Positions 52,183 to 64,000 of a DNA stretch of 64,000 nt are shown here, one piece after another. The notes beneath the pieces were generated by a model. It ran no database searches. It was given only the letters and a program-made list of their open reading frames with translations, and was not told where the DNA came from. This DNA comes from Albula goreensis (lineage: Eukaryota > Chordata > Actinopteri > Albuliformes > Albulidae), in contig CM040745.1 of NCBI GenBank assembly GCA_022829145.1, forward strand, positions 27,720,406 to 27,784,405. Reading direction: 5' to 3'. Within the stretch, counting starts at the first letter, position 1; every line of letters starts with the position of its first letter. Position numbers and translations under genes: made by a program.

Positions 52183-54085
52183 ATGTCTGAGAAGCTGCTG
52201 CTGATCGACACTGACTGTGGGATTGATGATGCCCAAGCCATAATGATGGCCCTAGCAGTGCCTAGAGTGAAGGTCTTGGGGATCACCTGCTGTTTTGGGA
52301 ATGCCTCTGTGGAGGACGTGTGCCAGAATGTGCTTCGTGTGCTGTCTGTATGTGAGAAGACTCAGGTGGGTGGGCATGTGTCTGTGCATCCATGTTTAAC
52401 TGTGTTTTGCTTGAAGGTACAAATCCATGTGCATCCATGTGGTTCAGAAACTACATTTTTAGGTTTCAGGTACATTTCCCATGTGCACAGCTCATTTTAC
52501 CCGAACACTTACAGTAACCCTTGAATGAAGGCTGAAAATCCACACTTCAACCTCTTCATTTCAAATCCAATGTGCTGAAGTATGGAGCCAAAATAACAAA
52601 AAATGTTATCACTGACCAGATAGTTAAAACTGCTCTGTATTTATTTATATTTCCCACAAATGATACAAACCCAAATAAAGATGCATCAGGTATTTCTACA
52701 ATGATGGAGTCATTGAATTGGATAAAACAGACTATATTATGTAATTGGTGCTGGAAAAATGTGGGGTTTTAATAAAAGGTGGGCATGTCCCCCACCCCCT
52801 CAAGATACCTGTGTTCCGGGGAGCAGCTGGGCCTCTAGTGGGGACACCCGATCTTCCCATTAGCCACTTTGGGACAGATGGACTGGGGGACGTGTTTGAG
52901 GACAGAGACTCTGAGCGGTGGAAGACACCGATCCAGACTGAACATGCTGTCAATTCCATGATCAGACTGGTGTCTGAAAACACAGGACAGGTACCTGCTG
53001 CACAGCCAGCCAATTTCACCTTTGTTATGTTCCTTGGTGAGAGGGTAAATAAATCAAAATTGATTTTAATCACTATCTAGAGGGAATAAAAATATCAATG
53101 GTGAATTTCAATATAAATTTCAGATGCCATCTTGTGGCAGATTAGTTTTATTTCTGCTGAACTCTCATGGTGAAACGTGGCAATAACGAATCTGATCCTA
53201 TTGTTAGGTCTCTGTTGTGGCTCTTGGCCCCCTCACAAACCTGGCTCTTGCTGTGAGGTTGGATCCCTCTTTCCCTCAGAAGCTGAAGAACCTGTTTATA
53301 ATGGGAGGCAATATGGAAGGTGAGGGGGGGGCAATAAATGCTGCAAAACCCATTTGTTACAATGGGGAAATGTGAGCACAAGTTAAAATTTTCAGAGAAA
53401 CAAAAATGCCACCTGATATGGATTTCATCCTTAGGCAAAGGGAACCGGACTGTTTGTGGAGAGTTTAACTTTGTAATGGATCCGGAGTCAGCTTACATTG
53501 TCCTGGAGGAGTTCCTCTGCCCCACTTACATTGCATCATGGGAGTTTACTTGTAGACATAAGCTCTCATGGGTAAGTGTTCACTTCCTCAACTGACAAAG
53601 GCTGTTGCAGGTGTCTCATTGCATCCCCAGGAGAATAGGTGGATTACTTGTTTATTCTTTTAGATTTACTGGGAATATGGAGTACACCAGGCATTTTTTT
53701 TCTTTTGTTCTTCTCGAGACAGGATTACTTTGATGAATGGATCAACCAGGACACAGCCGCTGCACGATTCATGAAGAAGATCACATCTAAATGCTGGGCA
53801 TACTCCAGGGATACAGTCACCAGCAAGGATGTGGTCTTTGGCCCTGGCTTTGTCTCATATGACTCGTATGCTATGGCAGCAGCCATTGACATCAGTGTGG
53901 TGACGGGAAGCATGGAGTGCGCGGTACGCGTAGAGCTGCAGGGGGCAGTGTGCCGGGGGATGATGGCACTAGATCTATGCGATAAACTGAAAAAACAGCA
54001 CCATGTGTTTGTGATGAAAGAGTGCGACATTGGCAAGTTCAGCCAGTTACTCATGGGCGCACTGAGACAGCCCTGTAAGGCCTAG
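52183..54085 (+). CDS. Nucleoside hydrolase (inosine-uridine preferring family)
   Basis: An N-ribohydrolase expected to split ribonucleosides into base and ribose in purine/pyrimidine salvage. Five coding exons: 52183-52365, 52805-52990, 53208-53319, 53435-53571, 53723-54085. All phases close and give 326 residues, typical of the family. Seen: the calcium-binding aspartate cluster DTDCGIDD (residues 9-16), VLGITCCFGNAS, VVALGPLTNLALA, LFIMGGN, the ribose-binding-type GEFNFVMDPESA (Glu170, Asn172), and VSYDSYAMAAAID with the late calcium-ligand Asp253. The usual His before that Asp is Tyr252. An in-frame ATG at 52078 would add 35 residues, but a plausible acceptor at 52107-52108 and the family's N-terminus favour 52183. 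The family is common in bacteria, protozoa, plants and fish and has not been reported in mammals. A polyadenylation signal follows at 54118. Confidence 0.93.
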
Positions 54086-54117
54086 AGCCAATACACTGTA
54101 GCACAGGATGATGGAAT

Positions 54118-54123
54118 AATAAA
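54118..54123 (+). terminator. Polyadenylation signal of the nucleoside hydrolase gene
   Basis: AATAAA lies 32 bases after the TAG stop, implying a very short 3' UTR. No closer alternative was seen. Confidence 0.55.
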
Positions 54124-54125
54124 TG

Positions 54126-55254
54126 CACATACTTCTGGGCATTGGTGTCATGGAAAATGTTACTTTCGTTAAGCAACTGTGATTGATCTGGGGGTTATAT
54201 GCAAATCCAGTCAGGATGGTCACTTTTGATCAATTTACTGATTTTTTTTTTTTTTTTTTTTGGAATTGTCACTATGCACTGGAAAATTGTACTTACCAAA
54301 ACCAACATATAAAGCAGCATATATGCAGCATATATACCTTTGGAAATAAGGCAGTGACTCAGAAGTCATTCAGAATATGCACAAAAACAAGATTCCACTA
54401 TGACATCTGTCCCATGTTTTATTTGGATCCGGTGGCTGATATCACACTGTGAAGTTGACAGAAATAAGGGATTTACCGTGCCAATCAAAATTCAGACCTA
54501 ATACTCTCCTGAAAAAAATCCAACAAACAGCGAAGGTCAGCCAAAAAAACCTTTTTACTTAGAGTAGAACCTGGCTTTTAATGTAAGAAATGCCATGAAA
54601 AACTGTGTGGCTTCCAAGATTTGGCCATTTTCAGTTAGATAACTAAATGCATTGAGGCTAATAAGGGCACATAATGCTCCTAACACAGACTGGCAATAGT
54701 AATTACTGTCCTGATAATCACTGTACTCACAGTTCAAGTTTACCCGTTACCCGCTTGGCCAAATTATGCTTTAATGCTATTGCAACCTTTAAAACCAAGG
54801 TAATCTCTGAGCTTGATGAGCTTTACACAAAGTGCTTGTTTAAGGAGTAATACTGTACCATACAATACCAAAACAATGCAGTATTACTTAAAAGGGGAAA
54901 CTTCTAAAATTGAAAAATAAAACAAAAAACATCCCTATAAGGGCAATATTATTCCTTATTATAAACATTGTCTTTTTAAGGGGATTGCTGCTGATTAAAA
55001 ACTGGTTTTAAATAAGGCTTCTGAAAAAAAATAAAAGCAGCATGAAACTTTTGGTACCCCTGTGCAGAACAACTGTGGGGTGAGCCACAGGGATGCCATA
55101 TGTTTTGGCCCATCATTTTCTGATAGGAAGCATTACCACAAGCATTTGTATTCGCGTACAAATTCTGCTTTAAAAACTGAACAAAAACAAACAACAAAGT
55201 GTCCATGGTGTACAATTCTTGTTCGGGTGGGAGGAGAATGTGGTGGGAGCGTCC
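54126..55254. other. Convergent spacer and likely tmem131 3' UTR
   Basis: The space between the hydrolase 3' end and the tmem131 stop codon. Read on the minus strand, AATAAA occurs at 54423-54418, about 830 bases after the tmem131 stop, so most of this stretch is probably tmem131 3' UTR. A run of 20 T lies at 54242-54261. No gene is seen. Confidence 0.5.
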
Positions 55255-55604
55255 TCAGTTTCCGTTGTCTGGGGGGCTGGGCCAGGGCTCAGAGCTCCTC
55301 CTGCTCAGGGTTGGGCGCCACATGCTCCATGGGTTGTAGGTACGACCTATTTCTGCTGGAGCTGTGGTGGGCTGGGCTGGGGCTTCAGAGCTGCCAATCA
55401 GGTCGCCAAGAGGGGCGGTGGCGGGTGGAGTGAAGGAGTGCAAGCCACTGTCCCCGCTAGTGGACCAGATGGAGTTGCTGAAGGGAGTGGTGGACCATAG
55501 GCCGCTGGTATTGGCTAGAATGGACTGCACAGGTGTAGAGAGACATAGACCATTAATATCAAGTGTCAGTTCATGCAAGACTGGCTAACAAGAATGAACA
55601 TTCA

Positions 55605-55642
<38 letters not shown>

Positions 55643-58600
55643 GTTTTGGCAACAACAGGAGGCCAAGAGCAATATGGTTCGATCAAATTACTAACCAAAA
55701 ACATGAGAACTTTAAAACACACCACACTTAATTTGTTCATGGAGCAAACTCATTTTCCTTCATTTAATTTTTATTTGGAATTTGTTGAGTATTTGGTTTT
55801 ATATTCAATTCTACTGCTTGCCTGAGAAGTTATTTTTTTATTCCTGCAGATTGATAAAGTTGCTACGAGTTACAAACAGAAACATGCACTAGAAGGTGAT
55901 CTTACAAGCAATTAAAACCCAGAAACCACTGTGAAATCTGCCACATTTGAGGTGAAAGCTCAATGTCAGACTTTACAATATCCACGCCTGCTGATTCTCC
56001 ACCCCCTGTAGCCCCAAACTGCAAATGTTTTAAAGGTAGACTTTTGGCAACTGCATTCTCTGAGGGCACATCTAATTTTCCCATACAATCATGTCGATAA
56101 TTTAGTGTAATGCATGAGGGGGTTGAGCTGTTGGAGGAAATGGGGAGGTGGGGACAGTCATACCGCAGGGGGGGCTGTTGGAGAACCAGAGCTGCTGGGC
56201 CAGGAGTGCAAGGGGTCACTAGAGGGGGCATTCCAGATGGAGGAGGAAACAGGGCTAAACTCTGCCCAGCTCTGCTGGGGCTCCTGACTCTTTGGGAAGG
56301 TCATATCACTGAAAACTGGAACCAACACAGCATGGGTTAAACTCAGTGGGGTCTGATCATGACATCCACCATTACATTTAACACTATGCACTTTTTTTTT
56401 TGTCCATGGAGTTGCACTTACCTCCAGAGAGGTTGAAGGTATTGTTGGGTCCAAATGCTGAGAAGGAGTTGACCGAATTGAAGCTGGGACTGTTGGTACT
56501 GTCAATGGGGCTCCATAATGCAGAACTTAAAGAAAAGATGGGAAGAGGGTTGAGTCTGACTTGCCTCTCATGTTAGGCTTATTCTTCTCTGCTGGACGCC
56601 TGGGGGTGTCCAACAGTTCAGAGCAATAAACTCGCCAGGATGTTAGCATGAGAGATGTCATCAATAATTTCAAACCAATTACATCAGCTCAGTGGAGGCA
56701 GGTCTAAGATTTAAGCAGCAATACAAATGAATGATACTAGGATGATGTACATCAAACACATCACACTTAAATGAACTGCCTGCTGAGAATCAGACCAATA
56801 TCTATGCTCGCATTTGTCTGTTGTGCCAGTCCATGTGGACAGTAACACAAGAGTGTTTTGATATCTCTTGATATGTAATGGTCTGTGTTCAGAGGTTAAG
56901 GTAGGAGGTGGGCTGATGGTGGGCTGGTCTCACTTGTCAGAACTGTCGCTCTCCACAGATGGCATGTGCGATATGGTCACCTTCCCCAGGGCATCCACCT
57001 TGCTCCCTGCGCCTTTTGTCGGCCCGCTGCCACCTAAGAGAACAGCAGGTGTAAGGTAAGCACACCTACACCTCCAGCACTTGTTCAGCTGGGTTAGTGA
57101 GAACAAAACATAACTCACCTGGACTTTTGTCATAGCCTGCTGCTACAGCTGCAAAAGTAGGGTTTCCATTTTTGCCGGGCAGCGAAGTAGATTTGGTCAA
57201 CTTGCTCTTGTTGCCGCTCTTTATGCCGGCCTCACTGTTACCACAGAAGGGATAGGAAATGCTCAACAAACAAATAAAATGAATACATCTATCTGCATAG
57301 TAATGAATAACACATGCCACATGTTATCAGAGTAATGATTTGATACACTTACAATCAGTCTACAGAATTAGATAGGATGCAGATTTAAAAGACAAAGCAG
57401 GTAGTTGTTCATATTTAGTGGAGGTTACCTGCTGGCATTGACCACACTGCTGTAGGTGCCCCTAGGCACCAGGCTGAGGGGGGCAGGGGGAGGGGAACAG
57501 GCCCGAGAGATGGCAGGGATGGGCCTCTTCAGGAAGGGGTCTGCATTCATTGTCTGCATGGAGAGCTGCTGCAGGCTGTCAGCAGCTGAAGGGAAGAAAA
57601 GAGGAGGGCACAGATGGGATCCCCTACCTCTAAAACTCATCCTTATGAAGATGAATAGCCTGAGATAATTCTAAAAAGGCAACAGTGTGGTGTAACATGA
57701 GAGAAATGTCCCAAAGTACTGCAGTTTACTTTACCTGGTAAATATATAAAATATCAAACAGTAAAGGGAGATAAGCATTCTCTCACTCTAGCACTTGGGG
57801 GGTGACAAAATAATCTGTGGTGGAATCCCACATGCTCTCTCATTCTGCTTAAATATGTTACATACATGGCTATACACACTGCAGTAGATGCAGCTGTAGT
57901 ACACAGTGTGCAATGCTGGATGCAAATTGTGTTTAACTCACGGCTGCCGGCCTTGTGGAGCGGGACGGAGTCCCACTCCGGGGGAGGGGAGTCCTTCTCG
58001 CCCTCAGAGCTGCTGCTGTTTCCAAGCTCCTGTACTGAGCCATTAGACCGGAGCTTCACCAGAGGAGAGGGCCGGCAGTCTTCTGACTTCCCACAGGGCA
58101 CTGCTGTTAGGAAGCACACAATGTTACATTTCTGCCAAAACAAATCCAGCAAAGTGTAATCGCAGTATTACTCATCTGCCCTGAGAGTATGCTTTCTGCA
58201 AAAAAGATAAAACATGCCCTCAGAGAGATTAAGGGACTGACCTCTCTGCTTCTGCAAGTTCCTTGTTTTGGTGCCACTTGCTAACGTTGGGTGAATTAGG
58301 TTTTTGGCTGTGAAGATTTTACGCTGTTTGTTTTCCAGTGGTGTCACATATGGCAGCTCCAGCGAACTACAGTGCCAAAAAGAGCAATGGTTAGTCCTGG
58401 GAGAGCACACAGTAAATGGCACTGTACAAAAAGTTTGACTGGGTTAATCTGTGAACTTCAGATTTTGAGAGGCGTGACCAAACTGACCTGGACTTCACAT
58501 CGGCTGGGACTTCCTTCTTCGTGCTGCTTACTTTCTTGTTTTTGGGTTTTGTGGGGAATGCTGGCCTTTCCTCTTTTTCCTTGTCTGGAGTGAAAGGTCT

Positions 58601-59931
58601 GCCTTTTTTCTTCACTGGCTCCTGAGTGGTAAATAAAAAAACCACAAACAGATCAACAAATGTCTAGCACAAATTGTATACTGTATATGCATTTATAGCA
58701 CACTCATACATAGTCACCACAGCTCAAACATGGCACTACGCTGCCAAGGCAATGACATTTGGTTATTGCATTATTATTAGGTGGGTCAATTTCAGTGACC
58801 TGGGTAACCTATATTAGCTGTACCCTCAGGATTGGACTACCAGCTTAATTGCCATTCTCACAGACCCCCTTTTTTGACAGAAATATTCAACTCAAGATGT
58901 GAATACTGCACTTTATTGGTTCACAGGTACAGTAATTAATTCAAAGGGGGTGAGATGTTAAGGAATTTTCAGATACTCCCTCCCTAAACAGAGGTCAGTG
59001 GCATGCAGTGAGACGTCTGGACTGTGCGGATCGTACCAAAGTGAATGTGATTTTTAAGTTCCAAAAGGGAGGGTGACCCAGTCAAAGTACTCAAAGCACC
59101 ACATTATCTCTTTACGGACTCCTGAGTTACACTTCCATCAAAGCAGATAGCCATACCCTTTGAATACAGAGTCTCGGTGGCACCACACTTTACTTTGAGG
59201 ACAAGGTTAAAAAACAACACCCCCAGGGTACCTCTTTGATGCTGGCCTCCATGTCTGGATTGGAGGTCTCAGTGGTGGTGGAGGAGCTGTCGTCGTTGTC
59301 CATCTGCACGTCCTTCAGCTCATCGCCCTGAGGCTTTCCCTTTGCCCTGCGCTCCTTCTCCTCCCGCTTTTTCTGAGTCTTGTTCTTGCGCTGGACCTTC
59401 CCTTTCATTACCACAGCTTTAAAAACAGTGAGGGCACACAAGATTAAACAGGCTGTGACCATGCAGATGGGAACATAACAGTTTTACATTGCAGAAATGA
59501 ATGTAAAAACTAATTTCTTCCAATACTGGACACTTATTTGCACATGAGGCATGAGGGACTTTACATGTGAGATACACTATAGCTGCGCACATTTAATTAA
59601 ATATTAACAACAAATTCACAAGAAGATGGATAATCTCTAATGCCTGAAAGGCAACCACATTTCAAGTCTGAATTGCTATGATGCCTACTCTTCATTCCCC
59701 TAATTCTCACAAACCTTTGCTCTGAGCAGCAGGGGATGGGGGCTGCTGTTCCTGGAACACTTCTGGTGGTGGTGACTCGGGTCGGTCCATGTCCCGGTCC
59801 ATGGCTTCCACTAAGCTGGTGTAGTCGGAGTCCTCCGAGCTGTGGCGGGCACCACCCTCAGGGTGGGTTCTCTGTGCTGGCTGGGGTATTGCTGGTGTTG
59901 GGAGCTGCTGCTCCAGGAGGCTGGAGGCCTG

Positions 59932-59983
<52 letters not shown>

Positions 59984-62900
59984 CTGGCATTCCGTACCTT
60001 CCGATTGGTCAGCTGGCATTGAGCCCCACTCCCATCTGAGATACCACCACCCCCTTTAGCCCCAAGCTGCACTGAGGAAGCCATTTGCATAGATGTCCTG
60101 TTGCTGTAGCTGATCCTGGACCTCAGGCAGTCCAGGTTGTTGCTGTGAGAGTGGGACTGTGGGCCGCACTGCCTGCCACCAGACCGGGAGGAGGAACTGC
60201 CTGAGTTGTACATTCCACGTGTTGAGTTGTGGTTTGTTTCGCCATACTCATTCAAGCTAGAAAAGACATAACACAGTGAGGAGGACAAGGGTATCAGTCC
60301 ATCTAGGCTTGACATCATGGCCAAATGGACAAAGGCAGAGCTCACAGGGTTTGACTGCATTTTCAACCCAGTCCTGAATATTGTGCACATCATTACTGGA
60401 TTACCTAAATAAACACTGAGATAAATGGCCTCATCAATGATCTTACTTACTTTGCGTCGGACTGAATGCGTACAATTTCCCTGAGATCAAAGGGTCTCCC
60501 TGTCTCCATGGGAGTGTTGGATGTTTCAAAAGATAATCGTCTTTTAAACGGTTCCCAAATTCCCTGCGCTTCCAGGTAGGCTGTTGCAATCACTAACAGG
60601 AACATGGAGCTGAGGACAAGAACCTAAAGTTAACTGCCACTGCCATTACTCACTCAACCATCGGGAAAACAGTTAGAACTTGATGATACATTTCAAAGTA
60701 AACCACCATAATTTCACAAATAAAGTATCACCGAAAATATCCTAAAGCGACCTTAATTTACGATGTCACCCAGAGATTCAGATGTTTTGCCTTTGTAGAA
60801 GCCAATGACATGATTGCTTATATAAGTCCTGATTAGATTATATGTCACAAGCAGTTCCAGCTGCTTTTTGACCAGTATCAGATTAACATCACTAAAACCC
60901 ATAGAACAGGTGTGGACAGAACTGCAAAAAGCTGGCCTCTGATGTCAATATTCACTTCACATCATTAAACATTGTGTGATCATGCCCAAGAAAGGACATG
61001 GATGTGGCCCCCAGCCCCTGCAGGTGTGGCCACCTCCTCCCCTTACCTCATGATGAGGGAGATGATGATGTAGAGCTCCAGCTCCCAGCTGGGCCTGGGC
61101 AGGGCTTCAGCACACGCTGCCAGCATGTGATAGGGCAGCGAGGCATTCAAGATGAACACAAACTCCGAGCCCCCCGCCGTCACCAGCTTCAGCTCCCGGA
61201 TCACTCGAGAAGCAGTGAAATCGGGCGTAAACCTGCCACACACAGCGAGCAGGAAGGAGACAGAGTGAACGTTACAACAGCACAGCCATACGGCAACCTG
61301 GATTTTTGCAGCAGACAGCTGAGGAAAAAAATGCATATGCCATACGCTGCCTCCAGAAACATAGGGAGATCACTGTAATATTTGTTGCTTGAAGTTCATT
61401 TTTAAAGCAGAAGCCCAATGATGTAATACAGTAGCCCAAATCCAAAATTCAGCTATTGGTATTAAAACCTGAAAAGGCAAACCTAATGAACTGGTATTGC
61501 AGTTGCTATCTTACACTAAACCCTATCATATCATTCAATACACAAAATTACAAAACCATGTGCAGCAAACATGCACAAGGTAACCAAAATAGAAACCGAG
61601 AGTCGCTACAACATCCTCTGAGATGAATGCTCATATTGGCAAAACAGGTGACGACAATTATTAATAGCTATTTTCCTACCACAGCACAGAGTTCCTCCAT
61701 GCCTGAATGAGTTTTTACTCAGTGTTTTGAGGTTAGCAGCACTGTTCCCATTTTTGGCCTACTTCTGAGTTTGAAGCTCTGAGCAATTCCTCACAATAAC
61801 ACACCTGAGAAAATTCTACATGCAATGCATATTAATACGTACCAGGGGCTCTCTAAAACAGCATCTTACTACTATTGCCTTTCAATGTGTATTACTGAAG
61901 TAGAGAGATTATGTTTTTGTTTAATGATGTTTTATGAGAAATTAAATTTTTCCAACTTAAGCACAGCAAATAGACTAGTACCCTTTAAAATATAAATAAA
62001 ATTGAAGAGGTACCCATTTATATATCATCCTCTCGTGCTCATATATAAGGTACGTACAAATAAACATTCTCAATTTATGTTTTGTTCCTCAGCAGTTCCA
62101 TTTGTTGCCTTTAAGTTTGCAGGTATAAGAAAAGGAAGCTGCACAATCAATTAAAAACACTCATTGTGTCATAAAAGTAAAATCCTGCTGATCTGCTTAC
62201 AGTATGATGATATCTTTTGAAGCATTTGGCTTAAGTGCAAATTCTTGACAGTTGACAATTTTAAATCCATATCCTTCACAGGCGTAACCGCTGATCTCTG
62301 TGGATCGGATGTGAATCGGAAGCTGTCCCGTGTTTTCAACTTTAAAAGTTCGTCTGAGTGTGAAGTTTGGTTCCTTTAATTTTACTTCTGAAAAAGAGAA
62401 AATGGGTGTTATCAGAAATGCCCCTCCTCCATATTTTCTCTGTCCAATAGCAAAGTGACAGCACTGCCCCAGTAAGGCATGCCTACGTTAAAAGGGAAGA
62501 AGACTGCAACCACAACATTATTTAAACTTGCGGTTTCACACTTGCCACACACGGAAATAAAGCAGGACATTAGTGAAGAAGTCACTTGTAATTTCAGATG
62601 ATGCAACAGCCAGAAATGCTCATGTGAAGTTAGCACACTGGGAAAACTAAAAGTTGTAGTTTGTGGCAAGATTCAATTTCCTTTTGAAAACATCACCAGT
62701 AAATTTTCAAGTAAATACGTTCAAAAATTTACTCACATGGTAGATGTAATTTTGTTCATGAAGTTTTCCTCTTAAGTGCACTCTATGAAGACAGTATTTA
62801 TGTAGTATGCAAGTAACCTCACTGAACTGTGGTTTGAAACTGTTCAGAGCCCTGGGACAGGCTTATGTGAAGAGTGTGGTATGAAAAAATAAAAATTGGT

Positions 62901-63100
62901 TGCACCAGTTTACTAAATGTAAAGTTTCTCTCTCAGCCTGCAAGTAAGTGCACTCACTCTCTGAACAGTCCTTCAGCAGAGACTCTGTCATCTTGAACCT
63001 CAAGGAGCTCCCAGGACCAGGGGGCTTGCCAGCGACCTTCAGGCTTTCGGTGGTGCCCTGGCCCTGCACCACTACGTAGTCCACCACCGTCAGGTTATTC
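55255..63100 (-). CDS. TMEM131, transmembrane protein 131 (C-terminal part)
   Basis: An ER membrane protein that supports procollagen recruitment and secretion. Its cytosolic tail contacts the TRAPP machinery (family knowledge). The 15 last coding exons in transcript order: 63100-62958, 62387-62201, 61232-61047, 60609-60451, 60256-59715, 59416-59232, 58621-58488, 58366-58242, 58103-57942, 57585-57429, 57234-57119, 57033-56934, 56525-56422, 56315-56164, 55524-55255. Phases close throughout and give 906 residues; the N-terminal half lies beyond the right edge. Seen: luminal segments ([47 protein letters not shown]), one membrane helix ([20 protein letters not shown]) followed by [11 protein letters not shown], then a long Ser/Pro-rich tail with [66 protein letters not shown], and the C-terminus [20 protein letters not shown]. 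It matches TMEM131 rather than TMEM131L. Confidence 0.95.
55610..55638. repeat. T29 homopolymer
   Basis: An uninterrupted run of 29 T in the last tmem131 intron, about 85 bp upstream of the last exon in transcript direction. On the tmem131 strand it is a run of A. Confidence 0.9.
59929..59982 (-). repeat. CAG/CAA repeat encoding 18 glutamines in tmem131
   Basis: 54 bp of in-frame CAG codons interrupted by two CAA codons inside the large cytosolic-tail exon (60256-59715). It lies between RNAR and ASSLLEQQ, after the membrane helix and before the conserved SSEDSD block. On the plus strand it produces spurious Leu- and Ala-rich frames. Confidence 0.95.
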
Positions 63101-64000
63101 CTGGGAAATACAAGCTTTCAACTTACACAAAGGAGCAGCAGTGTCAGACATTTTACTCTGAGAATCATCCCAGCTGTCAGCTCCCTATAAAAATATTTAT
63201 TGGTTGTAAGTGCCTCCCTAGTAATCTTAAAACCTCTACCCTTTATGAAAATGACATTCTGTTACAGTTGCAAAACACCCACATCTAAAAATGGTTTACC
63301 AAAATATGTCTGTGAAATACTTCACATATTGTGATATGCATCGTTCTGATAATATATCAACTTTGAAAGGTGCTTGCTAAAATATTTTCTGTGGATCTTT
63401 TTCCACATCTGCCTTAGGATAATTTGGTACAATTAAAACAGATGATGCAGGAATTCAGCATCGCTGCTCACAGTTACTTCTACACTCCAGTGTGATGGAA
63501 AACCATGTGATGGACGGCTGTGTAGTGACACCTATTCTCAAAAGTTAAAGTAGGAGCCAGTAACAGTGGGGTGTGAGGGTTATGCATAAGCCATTATTTT
63601 AACTAAATCTCCTCTTCTTCTGCCTCAAAGGCCCCACCTTCCAGTGTGAACCATTAACCAAACAAAGCTTGGGCTACAGCCGCTGACGGGATTGGCATCC
63701 ACACTAAATCGACACTGACTAAGAGTGGCCAATGAGAGAAAACAGGGTTCATATATTGGCCATTGCCAGGGAGCTAAACCTTCCATCCACGCACACCCTC
63801 TCAGACATGATTGACCAATGTGGGTTTGGATTAAAACACAGTGTTATGAATCAATCAAAATGGAAAGGCATCTTATAAAAATACTTTATATTACTGGGTT
63901 ACCAACATCAGGCCCTGGCTTGAGCAATACATTTTACTGCCAGTCTTCCAACCAATAACACACCCAGAAGGGGTGGGAGCTTACATTGGTTCTTTAAAAA
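63101..64000 (-). other. tmem131 intron running off the right edge
   Basis: No coding exon could be recognised upstream of the acceptor at 63101-63102 within the window. The preceding exon must lie beyond position 64000. No repeats stand out. Confidence 0.7.

Noticed and set aside
56309..56317. Alternative acceptor for a tmem131 exon at 56309-56310
   Set aside because: It breaks the phase with the preceding exon. The acceptor at 56316-56317 keeps the frame and restores the conserved VFS residues.
59736..60059. Plus-strand Ala- and Leu-rich frames
   Set aside because: They are antisense readings of the CAG/CAA glutamine tract and its flanks in tmem131.
1..64000. tRNA, rRNA, CRISPR arrays or viral insertions
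   Set aside because: No convincing tRNA B-box with cloverleaf, no rRNA-like stretch, no spaced identical repeats and no retroviral or transposase reading frame was found.

Overview
This is vertebrate nuclear DNA, most likely from a ray-finned fish. All five genes are split by introns with GT..AG borders, and the genic exons translate into vertebrate protein families. Two of the genes (a YbgG/MmuM-type homocysteine S-methyltransferase and a nucleoside hydrolase) belong to enzyme families that fish keep and mammals, as far as is known, lack. Simple repeats, mainly (CA)n and A/T runs, are frequent. The species cannot be named from the sequence alone. There is no prokaryotic, CRISPR, tRNA or rRNA content that I can see.

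Layout. Positions 1-41.25 kb are almost entirely nme7 on the minus strand. It has ten coding exons separated by introns of up to 10.5 kb, and its last coding exon is not seen and probably lies left of the window. At 41.3-42.0 kb is a compact head-to-head promoter region with an RFX X-box-like motif beside nme7 exon 1. A complete eight-exon homocysteine S-methyltransferase gene follows on the plus strand (42.0-44.2 kb). It converges on bivm (minus strand, nine coding exons, 44.9-49.9 kb). bivm diverges, across a CpG-containing spacer with inferred non-coding first exons, from a five-exon nucleoside hydrolase gene (plus strand, 52.2-54.1 kb). That gene converges on tmem131 (minus strand, last 15 coding exons, 55.3-63.1 kb, 5' part beyond the right edge). 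tmem131 carries an 18-glutamine tract.

The genes do not form a pathway. nme7 is a ciliary and centrosomal nucleoside-diphosphate-kinase-family protein. The methyltransferase makes methionine from homocysteine, and the hydrolase cleaves ribonucleosides to base and ribose. bivm is of unknown function. tmem131 is an ER membrane protein of collagen secretion. All exon borders below were placed by reading splice sites and checking that phases match across every junction; every set closes in frame. The most unusual observations are an inverted pair of RFX-like sites deep in an nme7 intron, a long (GU)n tract 38 nt after an nme7 donor, a His-to-Tyr change in the hydrolase active-site motif, thiol-peptidase-like motifs in bivm, and a foldback repeat near 39.1-39.6 kb.
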